From Gnetum montanum (Eukaryota; Streptophyta; Gnetopsida; Gnetales; Gnetaceae): 64,000 nt of DNA. The translations under genes were made by a program, and so were the position numbers. The stretch covers positions 444,115 to 508,114 of the forward strand of contig MNCI01008068.1 of the NCBI GenBank assembly GCA_015680685.1. Direction: 5' to 3'. Of the stretch, positions 1 through 11,264 are shown piece by piece (the first letter of the stretch is position 1; every line of letters starts with the position of its first letter). The notes beneath the pieces were generated by a model, which was not told the DNA's origin, did not search any database, and worked only from the letters and a program-made list of their open reading frames with translations.

Positions 1-735
1 AAAGATTGATATTTCAATTCAATTAGTAGATGACATAAATTACCATAAACCAATTGATATGGTGAGTATCTTAAACTTGGTTTATAAGTAATCCTATAAG
101 CCCAAAGTACATCTTGCAATTTTTTAGACCAGTCCTTCCCTTTAGTACATAGAGTCTTTGTTAATATATTTAAGATAATTCCATTAGAATTTTCAACTTG
201 GACATTTTTTTGAGGATGATAGGTAGTAGCTACCTTATGTTAGACACGAGAAGACTTAAGGAATTTTTTAATTATTTTATTTACAAAATGGGTTCCTTGA
301 TCACTAATGATCACTTATGGAGTTTCAAAAAGTGTTAAAATATTTTCTCTAAGGAATGCTACAACTATCTTAACATCATTTTTTGGGATGGCTTTTGCTT
401 TTATCCATTTTATGACATAGTAGATACAAACCAAGATGTATTGGCATCCATTAGATGATGGAAATGGTCCTAAAAATTCTATACCCCATACATTAAATGG
501 TTCTATTATTAAAATTTGTTTTAAGGGCATTTCATTTTTTTTGTTATGGCTCCAATTTGTTGACATTTATCACATTCTTGCATGTACTTATGTGTATCTT
601 TAAAAATTGAGGGCTAATAAAATCCACTTTGAAGGATTTTCATAGCAGTATATTTTCCATCAAAGTGGCCATCTCCTAAATCATCATGGCACATTTATAG
701 AACTTCTTGTTGTTCATTTTGAGTCACACATCTTC
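1..735 (-). pseudogene. pol: Integrase remnant (Athila-like pol)
   Basis: Integrase joins element cDNA to the host chromosome. Read leftwards from about 735 there is an HHCC zinc-binding segment (two His near 690-660, then CDKCQQ), then the catalytic core. The best open stretch is 315-566, with a WGIEFLGPF block where the first catalytic Asp is expected; here it is Glu. The second Asp is in an SDQGTHF block (about 270-250), and the catalytic Glu is in a QVENSN block (about 140). A stop interrupts the core near 300. The C-terminal part lies outside the window. Confidence 0.8.
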
Positions 736-1252
736 TTGATATATTATCTTTATAGATTTGATAAAGATATGGGCTACTCCAAATGAACCTAGATATGGTG
801 TGCAAGAAAGATTTTCTTTCTTCCATAGTCCAATTGGTATGGATTTTCATAGTGGCTAGATAATTGGATAGGTCATCAAGCCAAGGATGCTTTCTTGTAG
901 AAAAGTGTTGTTCATTAAGGAATTCATCATTAAATATTTCTTGTGTTCTACTCTCATTGGTAGTTTCTAGCCTTGAAATATTATCTACTACTACATTTTT
1001 CCTACCTCTTTTATTTAAAATATCAAATTGAAATTCTTGAAGTAATAAACACCATCTCATTAACCTTGCATTTTTTAGTTTCTTTGTAGCTAAGAATTTA
1101 ATGGTTGCATGATTAGTATATACTCTACTTGCATACCCTATTAAATAATGTATAAATTCTTCTAGAGCATATACAATAGCTAATAGTTCTTTTTCTATAG
1201 TTGTGTAATTCACTTGGGCTTGGTCTAGACTTTTGGATACATAATAAATCAT
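695..1252 (-). pseudogene. pol: RNase H domain and connection, Athila-like pol
   Basis: This is the longest open piece of this pol. It has YYVSKSLDQAQVNYTTIEKE, the hallmark of the gypsy RNase H, with the catalytic Glu in EKELLA. YTNHATIK stands where TDHAALK is usual, so the catalytic Asp has become Asn. NVVVDNISRLE corresponds to NxVADALSRL. The domain removes RNA from the RNA-DNA hybrid during reverse transcription. It is continuous with RT upstream (higher coordinates) and integrase downstream. Confidence 0.85.
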
Positions 1253-1261
1253 TTGTGGTTT

Positions 1262-2502
1262 ATTATTAATATATTGTCCTAAAATTGCCCATACTACAGT
1301 GTCAGTAGCATCACATATTAAGTCAAATGTGAACTCCTAATTAGATGCAATTAATATAAGGATGCTAATTTTTTCAATTCTAAAAATGCTTATTTATAAT
1401 CCTTAGTCTAAATAAATGAAATATCTTTTTCCAAGAGCATATGTAATGGTGTAGCAATTTTTGAAAAGTCTTTGATAAACCTCCTATAATACCTAGCATG
1501 TCCTAGAAATGATTGAAGATTCTTTAAATTATTTGGAGTTGGAAGTGTAGATATGACTCTTATTTTCTCATCATCCATTCTTATCACATCTTTTGAAATA
1601 ACATGTCCTAACACTATGTCACTCGTAACTGTCAAGTGACTCTTTTCCCAACTTAATTTTAAATTTTTATTAATACATCTATCTAAGACATGTTTAAGAT
1701 ATTTTAATATTTCATCATAAGTATTCCCATATACTAAAAAATCATCCATATACTAAAAAATCATCCATAAAGACTTCCACATAATCTCATATCAGAAAAT
1801 ACTGAGATCATGGCTCTTTGGAAAATAGCTGGTGCATTGCAAAGGCCAAAAGGCATTCATTTATAAGAAAAAATTTCATAAGAACATGCAAAGGTTGTTT
1901 TATGCTGATCTTTAGGGGCAATATCTACTTGATTGTAGCCACTAAATCCATCCAAAAAATAGTGATATTTATGTTCCTCTAACTATTCCCAAATTTGATA
2001 TATGTATGATAATGGAAAATAGTCTTTTTTTTTGTATTTTTGCTTAACCTTCTATAATCCATACAAACTCTCCATTTCCACCTTTTTTTGGAACTACAGT
2101 AATGGGTCTTACCCATTCAGTATAAGCTATTGGATAAATAACCCCTTCTTTCCAAAATTTGGAAATTTCATCCTTAAAATTTTGTTTTAAGCATGGGTTA
2201 ATTCATCTTGGGGGAATTCTTACTAATTTTACATTATCCTCTAGATAAATATGATGTTGGTAGATGTTGGGTGAGATTCCTTGGTGAAGGTCCTCATAAC
2301 TCCATGCAAATGCCTCAAAACTTCTATGCAAGCCTTCTAATAAGTTTGTTTCTTGATCATTAGTAAGTTGGAAATTTATTATTAATGGTTTATTATAATC
2401 TAGAAAAAAATAGTTAAGTGTACTAGGTAGTTCTCTAAGATCCAAGGAATCTTTATTTAAAGGTTGAATTATTTCTCTAATATTTCCTAAGACGAAATTC
2501 AA
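1262..2502 (-). pseudogene. pol: Reverse transcriptase remnant, Athila-like pol
   Basis: Two open pieces (2203-2502 and 1408-1749) flank a stop-ridden middle. The first has the upstream linker with FAWSYEDLHQG, typical just before gypsy RT. The middle still reads WVRPITVVPKKGG and FFGWIxWLQ (from MDGFSGYNQ). The last piece begins at the catalytic MDDFLVYG and continues to FLGHARYYRRFIKDFS. A 19-bp tandem duplication at 1731-1768 repeats the catalytic motif and shifts the frame. Confidence 0.85.
1731..1768 (-). repeat. 19-bp tandem duplication over the RT catalytic motif
   Basis: The plus-strand unit ATACTAAAAAATCATCCAT occurs twice in direct contact (1731-1749, 1750-1768). On the coding strand it duplicates the codons of MDDFLV. 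Since 19 is not a multiple of 3 it breaks the frame. A slippage or double-strand-break repair event in this copy is the simplest cause. Confidence 0.95.
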
Positions 2503-2832
2503 AATTTGATCAAGGCGGTCTTATTATTCCTTATTTGAGGGGTCTAAAGATCCTTTTTTGAAATTATTCAATAGTAAGGTTTAATTATCTTATGCCATTG
2601 CTAAAGTGGGTATAGTGTAGAGCATTCTTGATTTCTTTAATTCTTTATTTAAGTGGTCTTCCTTTACCTTATCATATATGTTCAATGTAAAAGTAAGATT
2701 GGAAAAGGAGAATTGAAGCTGTCCTAATCTACAATTAATTATTGCATCCGCTATTTCTAACCAAGGTCTACCTAATATAATAGGAAAACAATCAAGATAT
2801 TTTACTTCTAAAACAACAAACTCAATTGAATA

Positions 2833-3069
2833 TTATCCTTTTTCAACTTCTATTATCAAGTCTTCTACTATCCCTATAGGTTTTACACTCGAATCATCAG
2901 CCAACATCCAAGACATTTCAAGAGGCATGATATTAATGTTGGCTTCTAAATCCAATAGGGAATTTTTAATCACTTGGCCATTTATTTTGATTGGGATGGT
3001 AGGGACTCCTAGATCTTGGTATTTTGGAATCTCTTGACTTTGTATAAGGTTAGAAAGATTGTTAACCAA
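2833..3069 (-). pseudogene. pol: Aspartic protease remnant, Athila-like
   Basis: The 78 open codons hold a retropepsin-like core: VPIKINGQVIKNSLLDLEAN followed by INIMPL. In Athila elements the active site is DLGAS-INLMP; here it is DLEAN, so the Gly and Ser next to the catalytic Asp are lost. The downstream flap region (GIVEDLIIEVEKG) is kept. It lies between gag (higher coordinates) and RT, as expected. Confidence 0.75.
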
Positions 3070-3846
3070 ATAAACCTATTTAGGTATTTTTTTCCTTTCT
3101 TCTCCTAGTGCATAATTCCATTAAATATTTGGCACAAAGAGGTATGTATTTTACTATTTATTTTAATAGAATATGTAAATACAATTCATTAAACATTTTT
3201 TCAAGATGGGCTTTACTTGTGAAATCCTCTTGTAATCATTTAAGGAAAGGAGGTAAAACTAGTTGTCTAGAAAATAATGATTGTTCTCTTTCCCTAGTTG
3301 GTTAATATTTCTCATCTAATACTTGTGACTGAACTTCTCCTTAAGTTCCTATCTCCTAAAATCTCACCTTCTTTTGGGGTTTAATTTCAACTATTTTCCC
3401 ACTCCTTGTAGTGATGGAATGTAATTGCTGTTTTCCTTTCCTTTGAGATGTAGGATTAGGTTCAGGTTGGAATGGTGATTCATTTTTGGTTAAGTCCTAA
3501 AACCTTCTCCTTATCTCACACATGAACTATTTACTTTCTTTTATGAAAGAAGTAAGGAATTAGATTCGTTTGTCAAAGTGTTCATTAATTGAATTCTTGA
3601 ATGACCTAAAATTATTTAGAGGATATTGTTATGGGTAAAATGGTTATTAAGGGAAGTTCATTGTTGGCTAATCCTTATATTGTTGGAAAGAATTGGTTGA
3701 CTCTTGCATTTCTTCTTGCTAATATAACAAGGTTGGGTAGGTTGTATGGTCATGTTGGGAACTCTCACACATCCTACATGCTTCACTTTGATATTCAAGA
3801 GTTTGTTTCTTAATCAGTTGTGTCAACTCATCCACCTTTTCTTTAA

Positions 3847-4785
3847 CTATTTTGTCTGTTGGATCATGCCTTGCATAATGTTGGGTTTTGAAAAACTCTT
3901 ACTTTGATCTACTAATGAATCTATAATGCTCCAACCATCTTCTAATGTCACATTCAAAATATTTCCTTCCCATGCAAAGTTAACATTTTGCCTATAATAA
4001 GGTAATAAGCCTTCTACAAAGATTTGAATTAATTGATGGGCTAGAAATCCATGGTTTGGGTTTTTTAAACATAATCCTTTAAATTTGTCAAAAGTACTCT
4101 CATAGTCTTCATCCTCATGTTGCATAAAACTCATTAATTGCTTCCTCAATGAATACAACCTATCATTAGAGAGAAACATTTAAAGAAAAGAATCCTTAAA
4201 TTCATTCAATGAACTTATTTGTGTTCTAAGGGTTTGTAGCCAAAAATCAACTTTGTCCTTTAGGATTGATTTGAAAGGAATCATTTTAGTCCTATCCTCA
4301 CTTTGAGGTGGTAGAATGGCTAATGTAGTTTTAAATTTTCTTATGTGAGTGACGAGATATTCGTCATTTGTTCCCTTAAAGATGGTTAATAAGTGAATGT
4401 TTTTGACTTCTACATCTCTTCCTTATGGAAAAACCAATGGTCCTTGAGGTATAATTGATGTCCTTTAATGTAATAGATCTCCTAGAGTTTACCCTAGTAG
4501 TTTTGTCCAACTAGAATATTAGAGCTCAAACTACAAAAGAAAAGAGGAATTGAACTAAGGGAAAAAGGAGGAGGTATATGTGAAGAGGATCCTATTGTGA
4601 AGGTAGTTACAATAGGACTTGGTATAGAGATAGAGGCTAGTGGTGTAGATGGAGTTTGTAAATTCAAGGTATTTATTGGTTGAGTGGTCCCTCCAATTGT
4701 GATTACATAAGTTGATATTGAGGTAGTATTTTGAAATCCTTCCCCTATGGTTGAACTCATGGTTGATATGTTAGTAATTAGAATA
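3847..4785 (-). pseudogene. gag: Gag remnant, Athila-like
   Basis: The piece 3847-4179 has the retrotransposon gag core (ESTFDKFKGLCLKNPNHGF, then LIQIFVEGLLPYYRQNV). The piece 4494-4760 is the low-complexity Ser/Thr/Pro N-terminus and gives the likely start at 4760. Between them (4180-4493) the frame is broken but the reverse complement still reads as gag. Gag forms the cytoplasmic particle that packages element RNA. Confidence 0.75.
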
Positions 4786-5305
4786 GAAAATAAAGGATTA
4801 ATAGATATGGAAAAATTATTTTATGTTCTTTCTTCTCCTACTCTAGAATTTGTCTTTGTCAAAGAGGAAAGATAATCAGAACTTGATCGTATTGGTTCTT
4901 CTTGATTTTGTTTTTGTTAGACATATGTGCATTTGTAAAGACTAAAAGTACTTCTAGAGGGTTGAATTCATGTTGGTTTTCTTGGTTGCTTTGTTGATTT
5001 AATTTAAAAAGTACACTCTTCTTGGGTACATTCATGGGCCACCATTCCTATGATTCTACAAACTAAATTGATGACTCCTACTATTACTTCTTGAATTGCT
5101 AGTTTCTTAATTGTCTCGCCTAGTTGGGCCATAAGGGGAGTTGACTCGTAGAATTTTTCCTAATTTTTACTTTTTCTTATGCATAAAGAAAGGAAAAGAA
5201 ATCATTTTTTAAATTTCTCAATAAAATAAACAAAAATTAAAACATAAAATTAGAAAAAAAAATTAAAACATATAGAATCCTTGATGTCTATTGATTTTGT
5301 TGGCC
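4786..5305 (-). other. Untranslated leader of the Athila-like element
   Basis: This lies between the PBS and the gag start on the minus strand. It is A/T-rich, with A-runs around 5220-5270. No open frame of note; nothing else seen. Confidence 0.6.
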
Positions 5306-5324
5306 TACCTAGCAATGATGTCAA
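5306..5324 (-). other. Decayed tRNA-Asp-type primer binding site
   Basis: The minus strand reads TTGACATCATTGCTAGGTA. The usual Athila/Tat site is TTGGCGCCGTTGCCGGGGA. Almost all differences are C-to-T or G-to-A, concentrated at former CG sites, as expected from deamination of methylated cytosine. Its place, directly beside the LTR, supports the call. Confidence 0.8.
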
Positions 5325-5331
5325 ATTTATG

Positions 5332-6238
5332 AATGAAGCAAAGTTCAGTGCTAAATTACTTTAATTCGAAAAGATTAAATTGTCACCTATTTTGTGAGTA
5401 ACTTGCAAGTCGTATCCATGGAGTAAATATTCAAAAATCAAAGAGAACATTAAGATAATAAATGATTAGAGTTGATACCAATCAAATTCCACACTTGTGA
5501 TGGTCACTCATAAGTAAAAACATGATTCTTCATTCTAACTTCTAATCATAAGTTCAAGAATGAAAATTTATGATTAAATCAAATTGAAATTAGGAATACA
5601 ACATAGGTTTTGAGGATCACAAGGAAGACTTCACCTAATCTATGATTCTACCTTACTATTTTGATAATGTAGCAACCTTAATAGCCTAATGATGGACTCC
5701 AATGATCTATAGTTGCAACAAGGCTCAACAAATCCTCACTTAACAATTTCCAAGGGAAATGGACTTCAACCTAACATGTATTTGCTTAGGTATTGATTCT
5801 CTTCTACCTCCTTATGCCCCTAAACATAAGTTGAGACATTTATTTACACTACAAAGATATTTATAATTAGTTATTGGATAATTGATTCTAGTCAAGGGAA
5901 TCAATGCTAATCAATAGATGCTTATCAATCTTGATCACAGCTTTGATCTTTCTCAATCATCCCCACAAATTGCCTACTTTTGCCTCAATTGATATCTTTG
6001 ATTGTTCTTCCTACTTTTTCCCTCTAAGATTTAGGGTATCGATCCTCATTACTATCTTGATATGAGTTGATTTCATCCACATTGATTTCCACCATTGTCT
6101 TGATTACATGTGATAGTCGAAAATAAACAACATTAACTCATATCAATTTATGCAATGGAAATAAATGATCTTTAATATGCAAAAATAATAAAAAATAGAA
6201 ATACTTTGTTTATACTATATAAAATTAAATAGTTTTCA
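5332..6238 (-). repeat. 5' LTR of the Athila-like element (outer end approximate)
   Basis: The region between the PBS and the point where copy-A gag begins (about 6249). It has no coding capacity. It includes the stretch GTAACTTGCAAGTCGTATCC on the plus strand, of the kind found in gypsy LTRs. The outer end is placed at a CA at 6237-6238. The partner LTR is outside the window, so neither end is proven. Confidence 0.55.
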
Positions 6239-6248
6239 AGGTTTAGTA

Positions 6249-8088
6249 GTCCCTAATAAGGAAAGTGCTTGACTAGTATCATGCCTTACCTTCTCAAAGA
6301 CCAAATATTCCAATTTGTTAATCACTTTAAGTACAACTTGAAGCTCGACACCCTTGACTAGCTAATGAAGGTCAAGAAGAAACTAGTTGAACCAATATAG
6401 AAGTTTATCAAATGATGAAACAATTTACTAAATTAGATACTAGAGCCTATAGCCGAAACCCACATTTTGGCTATATTCAAGGGAACAATTAATGATTTTA
6501 TCAAGTCTAAGTTGTACTACCTTGATCCATGGTAACTTTGTCAAGCATTTTCCTAGACCAATAACATAGAGGATGTCACAGAAGCTAGTCATGATCCTAC
6601 TTACATGGCATACAAGAACTAACACATGTAGAGGGACAAAGAAAGTGGTAAGAAAAACAACGTAGCTGTGGCCATGGTAGCCAAGGAAACCAAAATGACT
6701 AATAGAGGCTAAGGAATAACCAACCCAAGGTCCCTACTAATAACCATGACAACAAACCATAAACCTCTAGGGCCACTACATTGGTTGCTCCTAGGCCTAG
6801 CTTTGAGTGGAAGGATAGGATGAAATATACTAGTTTTCTTGTAAAGCTATCTAAAATCTTGGATCAATTGTTGAAGTGTGGGAGGATCCAATATAAGTAG
6901 ATGTCTAAAGCTACTAGTAAAAAGCATGAAAGAATATGTGAGATAGTCAAGGATCCTACTCAAGCAACCAAGGATGACCCCCAGTTGCCTAAGTATTTTA
7001 AGGTTGACCTCTTCTACCATTATCATCAATTGGCTGGTCATGAAACTAACTTTGGCCTTGCATTGAAGGATGACCTTTAAAAGATGATAGACATAGGCAA
7101 GCTCTTCCTTGATGCATCTGACCCTATTCAAACCTAAAAATAGTTGATGCACATGTACAAGAACCCATTGAATGCTAATGACTACTCATACATTATATCA
7201 GTGTTCAACATTAATGACACGTGGAGACCTACAAGGAAACCACTTATGATTTGGGTATTCCATTGCAATGAAAGGGGCTCTTCAACTTTCACTAGTTCAA
7301 GATAACATTTTTTTGTAAAGATACCACCACCTATGCATTTTAGGAAGCCTTTTATCATCAGTGTTCCCTGACTAGTCATAACCCAACCAACCTCTACAAC
7401 AACACAACAACCTTCCATAATGGCTAATGCCACAACTTCTTCTTCACAACCAAAAAATGACAATAAAAAAGCCTCAGCCAAGTGTAGGAAGAAGCCTATG
7501 CAGAAGCTCAATAACAAAAATGATAGGCAAGCCAAGGCACAAAATGAAGTTGATCCATTGAAGCACACTCACCTATCATCCATACCTATAAACTCATCAA
7601 CTCATGCTTCTTTGAAAAGAAAACCATGGGAGGATCCTAAGATCCAAGGAAAAAAGAAAAAATAGTTTCCTACGACTATGAATTTCTTAGTGGTAGAGAA
7701 AACACCAGGGTTTAGCCTCATCTTGGGTAGGCCTTGGTTGTATCAATTATGAGATGTATCCTTGTCGATCCACTAAGAAATACACCTTTCTTACGATGGA
7801 GGTAAAATCATCATTCATGGTGAGAACATAGTTTCCCTAGCTATTAATAACATAGACATCGACCAGGGTTCTGAAGTGGAGTTTCAAGAAGAAACTCCTA
7901 GATACAAAGTCGAGCAACCTAAGTGAGTTGAGAAAGCCAAAGATAATAATGATGGATTAGAAGAGACACTATGGGGAGAGCTCCCCTTTAATATTGTCAA
8001 CAATGGAGATGGAGATATAAGCTTGTGCAGGATAGGCCATACACATTTCCTAATCTCTCAAAGGTTATGAAGCATTTGCATAAGTAAT
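6249..8088 (+). pseudogene. gag: Gag-protease remnant of copy A
   Basis: Homology to gag of copy D starts at about 6249 (the KALDWY block, here KVLDxY). It continues through a block equal to FKGxINDFIKSKLYYLDP (6470-6530) and the zinc-knuckle segment FYHYHQLAGHETNF (about 7010). The knuckle's first Cys and last Cys are lost. At 7665-7680 the reading jumps from the gag-protease linker to the last third of protease (TPGFSLILGRPWLYQL), so the catalytic DDGAS segment is deleted. The end, RPYTFPNLSKVMKHLHK then TAA, marks the end of the gag-protease frame for the family. Many stops. Confidence 0.8.
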
Positions 8089-8214
8089 GTGAACTCCAAA
8101 TGCTTTCACCCTTGTTAGCACATTAAAAAAATAAGTTAACATGCACCATAGCCATAAAACATAGAACATAGCATAACTAAAAACTTAAACATAGTAAAAC
8201 ATACAAGTAACTAC

Positions 8215-9214
8215 TTGATGTGACCTACTAAGCCTCAACTTTATCTTCTTCATTATGGGCTACTTTGTCGTTGGTGGTACTTCCTCTATAGGCCATTTCA
8301 ACTTTGCCCTGCTTGTGTTATCAACCTCAATGTGCAATGCTTGGGTACTCTTGATGTTCGTTAGAACTTTGAGGGGCTCCTCCCTCATGTTATCAAGGGA
8401 TGCATACCTCCTATCACCAACTCCTTTAGTGGTAACAAATAGTGAATCACCCATCTCCTATGGTGGATTTTGGGCCTACATGTTAGAATATATATGCTTT
8501 ATCCAAGGCCTAGAGAGTTGGTTTGGGTATTGGCACACCCATTATCCATTCCTCCTCACCACTAGAAACTTCATGAGCCTCTTCAAATAGCTTACAAAGA
8601 ATGCATAATGCATGTGGATTATTGTTGAGGTATCATTGTAGAGTTTAAGAATCTCCTCCTATAGCCCAATTGAACCTGGTACCCATTGTCAAGACCTTCT
8701 TAAAGGGCCACCCTTGTGTAATGTTGATCACCTAGTTTTGTAACAATAGTTTTGGAAAGGCATGAGATATGAACAAAGGATAAGATGTCTTTACTTCCAA
8801 ATTTGTGAAGCTATACAAGGTAAGGCCAAATTTTTCCTTACTAGCATCTGACCACTTCAAAACCTCCTCATGATGGCCTATTTCCTTCACTAGTATAGTG
8901 GAAACTTTTGTCCCATAAGTGGAAATACCAAACAAGTCACTAAATGTGGCCTCATCGATAGTTATGGTGATTGGCACACCTCAAATTGAAGTTTTGAAAT
9001 GATCAAATATTGCATCAAAGGAGTCAATGATGTTCAAACTCTCTTTAGCAAGGATGGAAGGGATATATTCCATGAAAACATCAAGCAAACCCACATGCTC
9101 AATGTTTGTCCCCTCAACCACTTCTAGGACAACACCACCTCACCAAATTTTAGGATGAGGGTATCCTCATGGCATCTTGAAATGTATAAGATGACATCAG
9201 AAGAAGTGGAAGGT
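8215..9214 (-). pseudogene. Antisense gene of copy A: exon 4
   Basis: Read on the minus strand this is homologous to the largest exon of the antisense gene in B1. Shared blocks include NIEHVGLLDVFMEYIP (B1: NLREVGLMELFLAITP), DEATFSDLFGIS, SYPLFISHAFPKLLLQ (B1: IYPLFRAHAFPKLLSQ) and PIMKKIKLRLSR before the donor. The acceptor CTTTATAAG ends at 9215 and the donor GTAGTTAC starts at 8214, matching copy D at both ends. It carries several stops. The protein's function is unknown. Here it sits downstream of protease and opposite to it, as in every copy. Confidence 0.75.
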
Positions 9215-9401
9215 CTTATAAAGCAACAAAAAATGTTTAGAATTAGAATAAGCATGTCTAACAAAAGTTAAAATTGTAGAACACTTAAAATCTTAGTAGC
9301 CATAAAAACATTAGACATTACAATATCCTTGTTCTCACCTATATCATTCTAGCTTGGTGAGGCTTATGTAGAAGTCCCAATAATAAGAGTTTTACCCCTA
9401 G
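9215..9401 (-). other. Antisense gene of copy A: intron 3 and broken exon 3 edge
   Basis: From the acceptor at 9215 the minus strand runs back through about 120 bp of A/T-rich intron to a donor-like AG|GTGAG near 9337, the position of a donor in copies D and B1. About 60 bp of exon 3 may follow before the family-B LTR starts at 9402. Confidence 0.55.
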
Positions 9402-11035
9402 TGAAACACCAAAAAAATGTGCATGTTATAGTAAATCTTCATCATGTAGATTTCACCCAATGAAGCTTGAGATAAAACTTTGTTGTGAATATGAAAATTG
9501 TAATCCATAGTGGGAAATTTCACATACTTTATACTTTTGGAGCTGAAAAATGCCTCATAAGTAGTTCAAGCCTCATTTCCCAAGTGAAAAAAGTCACGTA
9601 GTATCTATATTTGGGCTTGGGNNNNNNNNGGGGGGGGTGGTGTGCAGGGAAGGGGGTTGGGGGGAGTGTGTTAAAAATGCCTTTTGGAATGACAGAAAAG
9701 GAAATTTTATGGGTGTTATGATGGGTATACACTTTTCTATGTTGGGAACACATGCAGGGGGTAAATCTCATCTACCCCTAGCATGGAAGGGTAAGGGTTT
9801 TGAAAACTTTTCTCCTTTAGTGTGGAGACCACATATATAGCCTAGAAACCTTCCACCCTTAGCATGAAAGTTTTACCCTAGTGTGGAGTCTTCATCCCTA
9901 GCATTGAAAATTTCATCTCCCAGTGTCGAAGCCACAATACCTAGATTTCAATACTTCATGCATTTCAACATTGACTAGCCACTTTAGCAAGCTTGATAGA
10001 GAGATCAGCATGAAAGATTAATCTCCATCATGGAAGGTGTGCCCTAGTTACTATTTATATTAAATGGAATGGCCATGCGGGAAAGCACTTCCTATGTATA
10101 GTAACTTGCCACCCCAAAATTTGGGCACCCATCTCTCCTGCATTTGGCAGTCAATTTATAGCCAATTTACAACCATTTTTCAGCCAAATCATGTCCATTT
10201 TGTAGTCCCATTCATGGCCTAAAACCTATGAAAATTGGCCTCAAACAAAATTTATGTGTTTAGCAATTTTCAAAAAAAAAGAAAAAAGAAAAGAAGAAGT
10301 TAAGAAACTTTTGGCATTCAAAGACTTTGAGAGTTACATATAATTTTGCACACAAAATTATTTACATTTTTACATTTGGACATTCTCAATCACTCAATAT
10401 TTTTTTACAAGTTTCTACACTTGTATTATCTTGAATCCAATGTAGATACCTTGTGATGTTGTGTTCTTGTAACCACCTTTGGGATTTGTGAATTTTCAAG
10501 CTCCACACTACACTCCTGGGATTTCTAACCCCTAGCATAGAGCATTTGGGTAGCTTAAATTTTTCATACTTCTCAACTGCCACCATAGCCAATATTGCAG
10601 ATCTGAGGTTGTAGTTGAGGAAGGTTCCAAATCATTAGGAGAGGCGTAGCACCTGGATCATTGAGTTGATTGCATCGATATTAGTGGACTTTAAACTGTT
10701 GCACTAGTACACCCCTCCTTTTTGCTACTCATTTAGGCACCATTTGTACACATTTCTCTAAGTTATTCTTTATTTTCTCTCAATAAAGTTTTAATTTTTA
10801 GATTTTGTGTACAAGATACATTTGTTTATTATTTGTGCATCATTTAGATCTACTATTAGTTTTGCATTTCATTCACCATGCTTTACATTTTGTAAGTCCT
10901 TGGTTGATTTGCTAGATTAGCCAAGGCACCCAAAATCCCATTTTTTCTATGGAGACCCTTGAGATTTGTGGGTTGGGAAACTACTACACTGAGGACTTTT
11001 GATTTTTTCAATAACCAAGGTTTTTAGTCACAACA
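9402..11035 (+). repeat. Family-B LTR 1 of the mini-array
   Basis: It starts TGAAACACC and ends CAACA, the termini fixed by the complete copy B1 and by the PPT and PBS beside other copies. It contains short repeats of a (C)TAGCATGGAA / TAGTGTGGA motif at 9770-9950, a G-rich run at 9620-9665 and an assembly gap (8 N at 9622-9629). No coding content. No PPT precedes it; it abuts copy A directly. Confidence 0.85.
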
Positions 11036-11264
11036 ATGTTTCTTGCTGCTAGAAGGAGGATCTTAAACTAGCAACATGGCCTACTAAGGCCTTAAATTGA
11101 TACCATGGCCTACCATGGCCTTAAACTAGCAATTTTGATAACTTGGATAGCCTGATCCTCATGTGGAATATATGCATTGTAGCATTATAATGTGCACTGG
11201 TGTTTTGTATTATTTGTCAGTGCCTCTCGAGTCAATCCTCCAAACACCAACAAAGAGGGGCCAT
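11036..11264 (+). mobile_element. Mini-interior 1 (PBS fused to 3' UTR and PPT)
   Basis: It begins with a PBS remnant (TTGCTGCTAGAAGGAGGATC at 11043-11062). It then passes straight into the ACTAGCAA / CCATGGCCTTAAACTAGCAA motif array that normally follows integrase, and ends with the PPT AACAAAGAGGGGCCAT at 11249-11264. All genes are deleted. Flanked by LTRs on both sides, it looks like a non-autonomous miniature of family B. Confidence 0.85.

Larger units (their letters stand above)
1..6238 (-). mobile_element. Athila-like Ty3/gypsy LTR retrotransposon, left part cut by window edge
   Basis: Read on the minus strand, the order is LTR, PBS, gag, protease, RT, RNase H, integrase, the Ty3/gypsy order. 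The PBS matches the tRNA-Asp type used by Athila/Tat elements, and the protease and RT motifs (DLGAS-like, FMDDFLVYG) fit Athila. The integrase C-terminus and 3' LTR lie left of base 1. Every domain carries stops or frameshifts, so the element is dead. At its right end it abuts gag of copy A, whose 5' half is absent, so it was probably inserted into copy A. Confidence 0.85.
6249..9401 (+). mobile_element. Family-B (Tat-lineage gypsy) copy A, truncated
   Basis: It holds the second half of gag, the end of protease, and on the opposite strand exon 4 plus intron 3 of the antisense gene, in the same order as in copies D and B1. The 5' LTR and first half of gag are missing at the Athila-like element. 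RT, integrase and the rest of the cassette are missing at 9402, where a family-B LTR begins abruptly. Confidence 0.8.

Noticed and set aside
9637-9840. Short open frames in the LTRs (also at 11413-11652 and 12949-13161)
   Set aside because: They lie in LTRs, and their reading differs between copies through indels, so no shared protein exists.
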